64,000 nucleotides of DNA. Origin: Edaphochlamys debaryana. Taxonomy: Eukaryota; Chlorophyta; Chlorophyceae; Chlamydomonadales. The DNA lies in the NCBI GenBank assembly GCA_016858145.1, contig JAEHOE010000075.1, positions 310,001 through 374,000 of the forward strand. Reading direction: 5' to 3'. Under the pieces are notes generated by a model that saw only the letters and a list, made by a program, of their open reading frames with translations, was not told the DNA's origin and searched no databases. Made by a program: the position numbers and the translations under genes. Shown piece after piece: positions 10,745-22,700 of this stretch; the first letter of the stretch is position 1, and each line of letters begins with the position of its first letter.

Positions 10745-13700
10745 GTAGGTACAGGATAGGTTATGCTGTGTTCCGTGGCATGGCGCATGCCGGCGCAACC
10801 CGCCCGCGTGTACCCCAAACCAGAACCGCGCTCTGCGACTTAACGACCCCGACCCTAGCGCGGCTGCGTCCGATTGCAGCAATTTCGAGAACAAGAAGAT
10901 AACGGAGGCAAGAGAGACCATTTGTGCTTACTGCGCGTCGCGCCTCCGACCAGGGTCGCCTTCCCCCATCTCGCCCCCCTCCCCCCGCGCGCCTTCCACC
11001 TCTCGCCCCACTACCGCTCCGTCCCGCCGGCCCTCCGTCGCCCCCCTCTAGGCGCGCAATCCAGGTAAGAAATCGATTATCGGGGGGAATGAAGTTTGCC
11101 TCCAGGGCGATTGGTATCGCACACGGGTCGCATCCGTGAACACTCTGATGATGCCCTGACCGCTTCTGCTGCTTGCCCACGGCAGCCCGCCCAGACCCCC
11201 CAGGCCCCCTTCGCCCCCCTTTCCGCCTACACCTGTGAATGGTGAGCGGACGCGTACACGGCCAGGGCTGAAGTGAAGGTGTCTGTTGGCGAACTCTGGC
11301 CGCTCTCGGATTCACTCAAAGTTCGAAGGCATGTTTGCCAAACTACCCAAACCGCGGCGCCCCAACCCACCCCAACGGCGCCGTCGTCTCTCCTTCCCAT
11401 CCCACACGAACCCTGCACCCCCCAGCGCTGGTCATCTACCCGGGGCGGCCTTGCGCGCCTAATCGTGCATTCGGCTGCCAGGTCCGATGCGGACTGTACC
11501 AGGTGAGCAAGCAGGGAGGGAAGCTCGATGGGTCGGTCGGCAATGGCGGGGGTGGCGGGGAGTGTGTTCGCGCGCCTTGCTGCGGGCTGGACGGCTGACA
11601 TGCCGCGGAATCGAGGTGGTGGGCTGTGGTCCCTGGCTGGTGGCAGGGCCAGCGCCCTTCGGACGCTCGGCTGCCGACCGCACTGGCGGTTTGCTCCAAC
11701 AAGACTGGCCCCGCGCTGCCGGGGTCTAGCCCCCATGAAATGCACTTGCCATCATTGGCGATCGAGCCCCAGCTGTGCCCGGGAGGCGAGCCCGGTTGCG
11801 GTGCGAGAGCGGGACCACGGCAGCAGACGCCGCTGGCTGAGCTCGCATCGCCCCACCCGTGCCTCGCCGGGCCCATTCTCGCTCTACCTCACGGCATGCC
11901 ATCTGGTTGCAACACCTCCTCTCTCCCTATCGCTCGGTCTGCCCCCCAAGGCGCCCCTGGGTGACGTGGACGAGCCCTGCAGCCGCCTGTGGTCCCCCGG
12001 CCGCACCCACTACCTGATCATGCAGGTGGGGGGGTGGGGGGGTTTGGTTTTAGATGGTTGAAATGAGCGGGAAGAGCAGGTGATGAGGCGTGGTGGGGTG
12101 TGGCACAGGGCACCAGCCCCCTAAGTCGGGGCCGGGGGCAAAGGGCGGGGGCTCACAGGGGTTGCGCGTTTGGCAGCCAAGGGGCGGGTGGCGCCCCTGC
12201 CCCCAAAGGATCGCACGTCCCCGCGTGCAGCACCACATGAAGACCTTGCTCCCCTGTCCCTCTCTCCTCTGAAGCGCCCCGTGTCCCCACCCCGCCCTCC
12301 CCCCTGGCGCTTCCCTCCTCCCCCCCGGCCGCACTGCAGCACGACGGCAACCTCGTCCTCTACCGGGCCATCGACCGCTTCCCCCTGTGGGCCACGGGCA
12401 CCGCCCTCCCGGGGGCCACCAACTTCAGCCTGCTGCTCACCCCCGGGGGCGGCTGGGACGTGTGGGGCGGCGTGCCCGGGCTGCTGGGCTGGGGCCGGCG
12501 AGCCACGTCGGGGCAGGGCGTGCCTCCGCCCGGGGGCAGCTACACGCACCCTCAGAACACGGGCGGCTTCAACGGGCCCTTCTTCATGCGGGTGAGGGCT
12601 GAGGGCTGAGGGTTGGAGGGGCCACCAGGAGGGCGAGCCCGTTCTGCCGAGACCGGGGCGGGAGAGCCTTTGGACCGAGCAGGAAGGGCAGGAAGGAAGA
12701 GCGCAGCAGGGCACGGATCCAGTCCGCCGGAGTGACTGCTGAGGGCCGAGGGCTGAGGGTTGCGGGAGGGAGCTGAGGGGGCAGAAGGCGGGCGAGCACG
12801 GTTCTACCGAGACCTGGAGAGTCTCCAGCCATGCGCGCAGGTCGTCATCACGTCATCCTTTGATGCTGCCTTCATGCATTCGGCACGGCTCACTTCACAC
12901 TTCCTGACCGCCTTGCGCCCTCTGTCCCCGGCCCTCCAGGTGGAGGACAATGGCAACATGCACCTGCTCAACAAGTACGGCGCACCCGCCTGGTCCAGCT
13001 ACCCGGGTGCGCGCCGCCAGGGGGTAGGCGTGTGCTCGCTTGTGCGGGGTGCGAACGCGCTCTGCAGCAGGTACGTCTGGTTTCGGGGTGAGGAGCCGTC
13101 GGGGGAGTGTGACGTGAGAGGCGAAGGTCCTATCGCGGCAGGCGTCCAGCTCAGCGCTGACGAGTGCACCCCGTACCCGTCCCTCTATCTCCCGCAACGC
13201 CCTGCGCCCTGCAGCCCAGTCCCCGCCGCCTAAGCCTCCCTCGCCGAGCCCCCCCAGCCCCAAGCCGCCGAGCCCACCGCCGCCCGTGCCCTCACCCCGG
13301 GCCCTCCGTGAGTACGGCTGATTAAGCCCCGCGGGCGTCCTGGGGTGGCCTGGGCTGGTGCCCTGGGTGCACCCCCCTGCCATAGTAAGGGTTCATGGGA
13401 GGCCGCGGGGCCCCTCCTGTCTCAGACCCATGGGCGTTCTGGCCAGCGGCGGTCATGATAATTCCCGCTGATTCCCTCTCGTTCCCCCACTGACCCGACC
13501 CATCCCAACCCACAACCGCCGCCCCCAGCCGGCCCCCTCTACATCAACGGCTCCCTGGTCTGCTCCACCGCCCGCAACCACGCCACCCGCGGCTGCTCGC
13601 GCGTGCCCCGCTGCGGGCTGTACCAGGGCACCACCAACCTGGACGACCGCTGCAACCAGCTCTGGTCGCCCCTGCGCCGCTTCTACCTGGGGCTGGAGGC

Positions 13701-16700
13701 GGACGGGTGGGGGAGAGAGGAGGGGCGGAAGGGGAAAAGACAGCGGGAGCTCTGGGAAGCATTGGGGCAGAGTTGGGGGCTTGCGGGCTGGAGGGAGGAA
13801 AGCAAGAGCCCACAACAGCGAACGGCAGGATACCAATCGCAGGAAGAGTCGCACCCATCCCCTTGGCCTGCCCTTCCATCACCCCCTCTCCCCGGCCCCC
13901 GCCCCCAGCAACCTGGTTCTCTACCGGGTGGATAATGCGGCCACGGGGGCCAAGACCGTGTTCTGGTCCACCCTCACGGCCGTGCAGGTGCGGGGCAGGG
14001 GTCCGGGGCGTGGGACCACCGCGGCCACAAGCCGCTGGTCGGGGACTTGTGCCATGGCTCCTGTGAGTGCCGCATCAAGCGCCGCACCCTCCTTCGCACA
14101 CCCCACCCCTTCTCTTTCCATATCCTACCCACAGCCTCCTCCTTAAACCCCTGTTTTCCCTCCCCCTCCCTCTGCCCCTCCCCGGCCCCCTCTTCCTACC
14201 TAACGCACCCCAGGGCGCCGCGGGCTTCGCCTTCCTGCTGCAGGCCAACGGCACCTGGGCGCTGTGGGGCTCCTCGGTGTGGGCCGGGCTGGGCGTGTTC
14301 AAGCGCTCCAGCGACCCGGTGCCGGGCATCGGGCTGTCCATCACCTACCCGGATCACGTGGGGCAGAGTGGGTGGCGGCTGCAGGCGGCACAGGAATGCT
14401 GGGGCGGCTGGGATGTCAGGCGCTTTGCACGCATGGACCTCGTAGAGGAAATATCCCTAGCTACATGACAAGCGGAGGAGGTGGCCGGCACGCGTCCATG
14501 GTCAAGCGAGGCATTCCACCCGCACCGCCACCCCGCCCCATCCCACATTCCACCCCCACCCCCCCAGGCAAGGGCCCCTTCTCTTTCCTGGTGCTCGACA
14601 ATGGCCGCATGGAGCTGCGCAACGGAGCGGGGGGCGTGGCCTGGGCCAACTACAGGGGTGGGGCGGTGGGGGGTCGGTGCGGGGGCAGCAGCGGGCATCT
14701 GGCCTGTCGGGTGCAGGGGGTGGGGTGCGTGGTAAGGGTACCCAGGGGTAGTACCCTACGTGGGCCGCACACGCCCGGACAATCCTCAAGATCTTAAGCC
14801 CTCTGTGTTCAACCAACCCGCAGTGCCCTCTCCGCCCCGGCCGCCCGTGCCGCCCAAGCCGCCCTCGCCGCGCCCGCGCCCCAGCCCCCGCCCGCCCTCG
14901 CCGCGCCCGCCCTTCCCCCGGCCACCGCCCACCCTCGACCTCTATCGTGTTTACGCCGGCGCCTCCCACACGTGCGCCGAGATCGGCCCCTCCATGGGCA
15001 CCCCCGCCTCCCTCAAGTGCTGGGGAGCCAACGACATGGGCCAGCTGGGGGTGGGCAGCGCCGCACCCTTCATCGGCGGATCCGGGATCACGGAGATGGG
15101 CGGCAACCTGCGGAGCGTGGATTTCGGATCCTGCACGTTCGGCGGCGCCCGCGTGGGGACCGACCTCACGTGCGGCCTCTGCTACCCGCCCGGGGTACCT
15201 GCGGGGACCGTCAAGTGCTTCGGGTGAGCAGGGCCCCAAGCGTAATGTTGGGGAGAGATGACAAGGAACCCTCCTGGGCTGTGAAGAAGTAACACTGGGT
15301 TTCTTGTCAAGCCGAGGAGATTCTTGCAACGGGAGGGCACCAGGAGTCACCGTGACTTCCGCACTGGGGCCGTCCTCGTGCCATCGTCAGCCCTCATGCC
15401 TTGCCTACCCCGTGCCCCCCGCCAGGGCAAACGTGGACGGTCAGTTGGGCCAGGGCAGCACGGCGCCGTACCTGGGCGGATCGCCGTACGAGATTGGCGA
15501 CAGCATGCCTGCCGTACAGCTGGGACCGTTTTCTATGATCCGCGGCATCGCGGCTGGCGGGTGAGTTGGGGCTGGGGGGCTGCAGAGATTGCAGACGCAG
15601 ACCCATAGGAATATTCGAGTGCTTTGACAGAGCGGACCAGGGGCCGAGGCGGCCGAGGCCGGTCGCCGCAGAGGCGTCACCCCACCTGCTTGCCTAGCTC
15701 TTCATCCTGAGACCCTTGAGTGGCAAGCCTAGCATGGCCCTCCTGCCGCCAGCTTGAGTCTCCTTTGTCCGTGCCCCGGGACCCAGCCGGGCAACGGTAG
15801 CGACACGCCGCGGCTTGACCCCCTCGCCCTGGCCTCTGCCCTTCACTCACCTTGACGCCTTTCCACCTGCCCACGTGCGCCCTACCTCCCCCGCAACTTT
15901 CCCCAAGGTCCCACGTCTGCGTCCTCTTGGAGCTGCTGGGGGTGACCCTGAAAGAGGTCAAGTGCTGGGGGTAGGTGGCATACATGCCCGTCTTCGGCGG
16001 GGGGCAGAGTCGAGGGGGCGGGCGGCGGGTTGCGTTTCTTAAGCGCGGGGAGGGGGTGCCTCTGGGGGTGGGCAGGCAGTGCCTCTGGAGGTGGGCAGGC
16101 AGCCGCGGGCCTGCTATAACCACAACTCCTCATAGACCCCTGTGCTGTGCCTGTGCCCCCTCACTTTCCAGAATTCCTAGAACAGCAGCTCACGTGTGGG
16201 CAGGGGTTCAGGGTTCAGGGTTCAGGGTCCAGGGTTCAGCACATTTATTGAACTGCCTATGTGCTGTGCCTTTGCGCCCTCATTTTCCAGGAGAAACAAC
16301 GTGGGCCAACTGGTGAGCCTGGCAGCGAGCTGGAAAGCGTAGCAGCGATGGGCGCTCTGGGCGGGAGGAGAGCACTCCCATGCGCTGCGCCGTTGGCCCG
16401 ACCGTGCGACCGTGCCCTGCCTACCACGGGGACCATCCACGACCGCTCTTGGCTAGCAATCATCGGATAGCAATGCATGCAGCTGCGCTGTCGTCTTTAT
16501 AACACCTGTGCCGTCGGCCCTGTCATGCTCATAATCCCACCTCGACTCTGAACCGGCCGTGGCCCCCAGGGTATTGGCGACACCACCCCCCGCGGCCTTG
16601 CGGCTTTCGACATGGGGCCGAGCCTCCGCCCCGCCCCCGTGGGGTCGGGACTCAACCCCAACGACATCTTCGCAGGGGCGGACCACAAGTGGGGCCGGGG

Positions 16701-19700
16701 GGAGGGGAGGGGAACGGTGGTGTAGAGGGGGGCCTTGGGAGGTATGGGGGGCACTGTGGGCGAGGCACGATGTTGGGGTGGGTGAGGCGGTAGAAGGCAA
16801 GGTGGAGAGTGGTGCCCTTGCAAGGCCGGCAGCACAAGTGCGTGCCCTCTGAAACCGTGGAAGGCAAAACACTCGTCACCTCCCCTGACCTTCGTTCCCG
16901 CCTCTCCTGACCTACCTCTGCCCCATGTTTCCCCCTCGCTCCGCCCCCCGCCCCACAGCTGCGTCATGTTCATCGATGGTCGCTTCAAGTGTTGGGGGTG
17001 CGTGGGTGATCCCGTTGGTTTGGAAGGGCGCACCGGGAGATTCGCCGGGGCAACGTGGAGAAGGGAGTCGAATAGCCATACAGGATGTATGGAGCAGAGG
17101 GAGCAGACGTAGGTGTCCTTGGGTGCCGGTACCAGTTCCGCGTCCTGCCCATGCCTCATCCCCCCCCCCACACGCTGTCCTCTGTGCAGAGGCAACGCCT
17201 TTGGTCAGCTGGTGGGTGGGCTGGCGGGGTGGAGGGAGGGGGCTGATAAGCAGCAGGCGTTGCAGGAAAGGCGTGCGCCCCCAGCTACAAATGCAAGCAA
17301 CCCATTATACATACACACCCTCCTGCCCGGACACTCAACCCAGGGCTACGGCAACACGGACAACCGGGGGGACGTGCCCAACGAAATGGGCGACAGGTGA
17401 GGACGCGCGTACTGGGCGGCTGTGATGCCGTACCTCTGGGATAGGATTACTTGCACACCGCACCACGCGCATTCTCCCCGTTTACCCAAGCACCGCAGTC
17501 TGACCCTCCACTTGCCAGCGCGCTTTCCATTGGCCCGCCCGCAACCAGCTCTTTGCTGACCGCTGCCCCCACCCGCGTCCCGCCCCGCATCCCCTGCCCC
17601 CCAGCCTGGCCTTCGTGGACGTGGGCAGTGCGGGCCCCCCCTGGGCCCTGGGGCTGGGGGACGGCTTCTCCTGCGCCATCCTGGCAGCGGGGGTCAAGTG
17701 AGGAGGGGGTGGAACGCGGGAAGCGCTGGGGTAATAAGGGTTGCAGACCGGACGGATGGCAGAGTCAGGGACTGGATCAGTCCCACGCTGCAGGCATGCG
17801 GAGGGTCAGACAAGGGTGGCTGCCCGAAGGCAGGAAAGGGGCTGAGCCCCGTGCCCCCCCTCCCCCCAGGGAAGCCCTCTAACCCTATGTATCTTATGTA
17901 CACCCCACCGTACACCCCACCCTGCCCCACGCCTCCCGCAGCCGCTACCACCCATCCGCCCCTTCATTCCTTACCCTGCCCTCCTCTCCCCTCCCTCCCC
18001 CCCCCCCAGGTGCTGGGGCCGCAACGACTACGGCCAGCTGGGCACCGGCGACCGGGTGACCCGCGGGCGGCTGCCGGGGGAGATGGGGGACGCCCTGCCG
18101 CTGGTGGCGCTGGGGGCGGGGTACAGCGCCAACGCGGTGGCGGCGGGGGGGTGGCACACGTGAGGGGCAGGGGAGGCGGGGGGGATCAGGGGAGGGCAGG
18201 CTCAGCTATGGGAAGGCGCGTGGTCGGGGCATGGGGCTTGGGTGAGTGCGTGGATGGATGGGGGCGCTAGTGAGCGGGTGTCCTCGAAGCGTTGAGGTGA
18301 GCCCAGGGTGCCCTCACATGAACCCTGCCCGACCCACTCAACCCTGGCCGTCCGCCGCAGGTGTGTCATGGTGAACCCTGGGCCCACGGTCCGGTGTTGG
18401 GGGTGAGCGCGCCCGGGGCCGGCTGGGGGACTGGGCTGGTGCTCTTTAGTCGGAGTAGTCGGGGGCTTGATTGTAGGCGCTGCCAAGGCAAGGCAAGGGC
18501 ACGTGCCTGCCTGCCCGCTGCCAACCCCCTGCTGTCCTTGGCCAACCCTGTTGTAGCCCTCCCCCTCCCCTCCACACCACACCCCTTGTCCTCTCCCTTC
18601 CTGCCCCTCCCAACCTCCTTACCACCCCCCATTCCCATCCACCCCCACCCCCCCACCCCTCTCAGCCGCAACCACCGCGGCCAGCTGGGCTACGGCGACA
18701 ACGTGGACCGACTGCAGCCGGGGAACGACATCGACTTTGGACCCGGGCTCTACCCAGTGGCCATATCGGCGGGGCGCGAGTGGGTGGCGAGGAAAACCCA
18801 GGGGGAGGGAAGGGCAAAGGTTGAGCGGCGCACAGGAGCGGTCGGGGAGCTTGTGGGGCGCTAAGGGCGTTGTCCAATTGGTAGCGCGGCACGCGCATCC
18901 GGTCCCTAGCCCGACTGCTCTCAGTGGGTGCGCTGTCCTTCTCTGTACGTCTCCCCTGCAGACACACGTGTGCAGTGCTGGAACCGGGCCGTGTGGTCAA
19001 GTGCTGGTGGGTGGCGGGGGCAGGCGGGGCTGGGGAAGAGGTCGGGTTGGTGAAACGGTGGAGGTGGCAGTGCATGTGGCGCCGGCAGGCATCGTAAGGC
19101 CCCGTCGTGCATCCAACCCCAAGGGCGGCATCGCCTCCATGTCAGCACCGCAGCACCAACCTCCCCCAGGAGTGACCCCTTCCCCGCCCCTTCCCCGCGC
19201 CCTTTTCCCCGCCATTCCTGCACACACACCTTCACCTTCCTGCACCCCCTTCCTGCCTTCTCCCCTGCCCCCACCCAGGGGCGCCAACGACCGGGGCCAG
19301 CTGGGCACAGGCGACACGGTGGACCGCGCCTCCCCCCGCCCCCTGGCCCCCGTGCCCCTGCGCCCCTGGAGCGTCGCCTTCCCGCCCTTCGCGCCGCAGA
19401 GCCCCCCGCCCTCGCCGCCGCTGCCGCCCTTCTCGCCGCCGCCGCCGCCGCTGCCCGCGCCGCCGCCGCAGCGCATCGAGATCTGGCAGGTGCAGGTGAG
19501 CCGGGGCGGGCAGGGGCGGAGGCGTGGGTCCCAGCTTGGCTAGGCAGACGCGCAAGAGGGGACGGATCTGGGAGGGTGACAACAGTGGGATGGGCTGGTG
19601 TAACGAGGCTCAGAAGGGTGCCTGGCAGGGGTAGGTCAGGAGGAGAACCGGGATCCCTCGAAGTTGTGGTGGGTACGGCGGGCCTGTCTAAGCGTACACA

Positions 19701-22700
19701 TACCCCATCCTGAGCTCGTGCCTCCGCCGTCTCCCCCCCCCCCGCTCAGCCCCTCCCCTACCCCCCCCCCCCAGCCCTCTGCCTACCACACCTGCGTGCT
19801 GGCGGACCGCAGCTTCGTGGCCAAGCTGAGGTGCTGGGGGTGAGCGGGCGGAACGGGGGGCTGGGGGGCAGGAGGGGGCGGGGGGCAGGGGTGAAGGCCT
19901 GGCTTCCCCCCGGCTGCCCGCGGCGGGCCCACCCGACTGGGCGCACGCGTCCGGCTGACCGCCTCATCACCGATACAATGCTTCCCACCTTCACCTCCTC
20001 ACATTCTACGACCTTGCGCACCCTCACCGCACCTTTCCTCACCACTAACGCTTTCATGACCCTCCCCACCCCACGCCCTGCTTTCCCTCCCGAGATCACA
20101 CCTCCCCCCTCCCCCCCCCTCCCCCCCTTGCCTCCCTCAGCTGGAACGTCAACGGCGAGCTGGGCATCGGCTCGCGGGTGCAGGTGGGGGACTCCCCCGC
20201 GGAGATGGGCCAGGCGCTGGCGGCCTTCGACCCAGGCCCCGGCTGGGCGCTGGCGGCGGTGGCGGTGGCGACGGGCGGCTTCTTCAGCTGCGCGGTGCTG
20301 GAGGGCGCGTCGGGGCAGAGCGCCGTCAAGTGCTTTGGGTGGGTGGGCCCGGGGCGGGATGGGGGTGGGGGCTGGGGGTGGAGGGGGGCCAGAGGTGTGG
20401 AGCTTTGGGGAGGACGGAACCGCCTGGGGCCGAGCATGGCGTGCTTCCGATACCTAGCCTCCAGCACCTTCTGTCTCTTGTGGGTGTTTAAGATGTTGCC
20501 CGTGAGCGCTGTAAATAGACTTCGCCTCACCCTTCTCCTCCGACCCGCTCCCGCTCCTCCTCCCCCTCACCGCCTCCCCCCCCCCCAGCTCCAACATCAA
20601 CGGCGAGCTGGGCCAGGGAACCACGGCACTGGCGCTGGGGGACACCCCCGCCTCCACGGGCGCGGGGCTGCCACCGGTGGACCTGGGGCCGGGGGCGGCC
20701 GTGGACAGCTTGGCGGCGGGGCAGTGAGTCGGGGGGGGGGGGTGCGGGGGAAGAGGGGAGGGGGCAAGAGGGGAAGAGGGGGTGGGAGGATAATGGGGCT
20801 GCGGGGGTGGAAGGGAGCGGGTAGAGGGGAAGAGGGGGGTGGGAGGGGGGGATGAGGATGCGGCAGAGGGGTTGGGGTTGGGGGTTGGAACGAGGCAGGG
20901 GTCCCTCGAGGGATTGAGTCAGCACAGGTGGATCTCCAAGGTTGCCCCTTCCCTCCCCCCTCCCTCAGGTACCACGTGTGCGCCCTGGTGCGAACCACCC
21001 TGGAGACTGCCGTACGGTGCTGGGGGTGAGAGGGGCAAGGACTGGGTGGGATGTGACGATGTGTTGCTGGGTTGCCATGATGAGGAGGAGGCATGGGCGC
21101 GGACTCGCCATGATCTAGGCCCCACCCTTGCAACTTGCCCAACACCTGCCGCCCTCTCTCCCCCCTTCCCGTCCGCCCACGCCCAAGGTACAACATGTTT
21201 GGCCAACTGGTGAGCCAAAGGCATGGAGGTGGTAGCCAGGGAAGGACATCACATGCGAAACTTGAACAGGGCAGGGCAGCTGTAGTCCCTGACCACGATA
21301 CGACAGCGGCTGCTGAGGCACAATCCAATTCACTGTGCTGACTGTCCTTGCACCCCTCCTGCTACAGCCGCCCCAACCCCCCCCCCCTTCCCACCGCGAC
21401 AGGGCGCCGGCAACATCGTCCCCCGCGGCCGCAGCCCCGGGGACATGGGCGCCTTCCTCCCCAACGTGCCGCTGGGCACCGGCCTCACGCCCTCGCGCGT
21501 GTTCGCGGGGGCCGATCACAAGTGCGTGCGGAGCGGCGAGGGGGCGGCAGCGCGCCGCCGCAGGAGCAACTTTGCGCGACGTGTGCCCCTTGTAGTGTTT
21601 CTGCTTGTGGTTGGTATGCTGCAATGTTCTAGCCCTGTGATCTCGCACCTCATCCCCGTCACCCCCCCACCCCAACTCCGCCGCGCAGCTGCGTTATCTT
21701 CAGCGACAACCGCCTCAAGTGCTGGGGGTGGGTCGGAGGGAGGAGGGAAGGGGGGGGAGCGAGCAGGGGGGGGAGGGGGCGGGCGAGGGGCTGTAGGGAC
21801 GAGAGGTGTAGGGGGCGGTTGACAAGTGCAAGCGAAAGGCCCTAGCACTCGATATGGTGCAGGCCCTTGTCGCTCCACTCAATTATCCTCAACAAACACA
21901 AACGCCCACTTGGCCCTGGCCCGCATCGCAGCGGCAACGCCTTTGGGCAGCTGGTGGGTGGTGCGACCGCCGGGTTTGGGGACGGATTACTGTTGTAACG
22001 GGCCTTGAGAGTGGAGGGCTTGGGGGTAAGCGGGCCAGAAAAGGCGCTTGTGCCCCAACCACTGTTTGTGCTGTCCCTCCCAGCCTGTGGGTTCCACAAC
22101 AGTACGTGTCCCGCCCTCGGTTCGTGTCCACAGCCTCTGCCGTCTCCGTGGCTTTGCGCCACTGTCGATGTCACTGGTTCCCTCGCCGCCCCCCCCCCTT
22201 CGCTCTGTCAGGGCCTGGGCGACACACACAACCGAGGCGACCACCCGGGGGAGATGGGCGACAGGTGAGCGGCGCCGTGGCAGATCCGCAGGGGGGAGTT
22301 GCGGAGAGGGGACGCTGATTGACCAAGGCTCACGCGGCCTTCACTCCCTCCGTGCCTCTCCTCCGCCACTTGCCTCCTGCCTTGCCCCAGCTATGCCCTT
22401 GCCTCCCCTCTTGCCCCCACCCCCACCCCCAAAGCCTGGCCTTCGTGAACCTGGGAGACCAGGTCTACCCCCGGCAGCTGGCGCTGGGCTCGGGCTTCGC
22501 CTGCGCCATCCTGGCCCGCACTGGCACCGGCGCCACGCTGGGAGTCAAGTGAGGAACAGGGGGGCGGGGGTCGCACGGCATGCGTGCCCATACACTGCCC
22601 GTACACTGCCCGTACACTCACCATACACTGCGTTGTGCTGCTGTGACGCTCCCAAAATGGCGCACCATCAGGGCAAGGGCAAGGCTGAGGCCCTTCACGC

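Larger units (their letters stand above)
14823..19496 (+). other. RCC1-type propeller 1 (seven blades) with proline linkers
   Basis: The block starts in a proline-rich linker (PPVPPKPPSPRPRPSPRPPS) and runs to a second one near 19380-19470. Seven GQLG blades are seen: ANDMGQLG, ANVDGQLG, RNNVGQLG, GNAFGQLG, RNDYGQLG, RNHRGQLG and ANDRGQLG. Most have an upstream C...KC(W/F)G. Exons: 14823-15223, ~15427-15560, ~15907-15970, 16291-16312, ~16570-16688, ~16959-16998, 17190-17211, ~17343-17396, ~17606-17697, ~18010-18161, ~18361-18403, ~18666-18778, ~18962-19006 and ~19279-19496. Seven blades is the number in classical RCC1. Confidence 0.8.
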
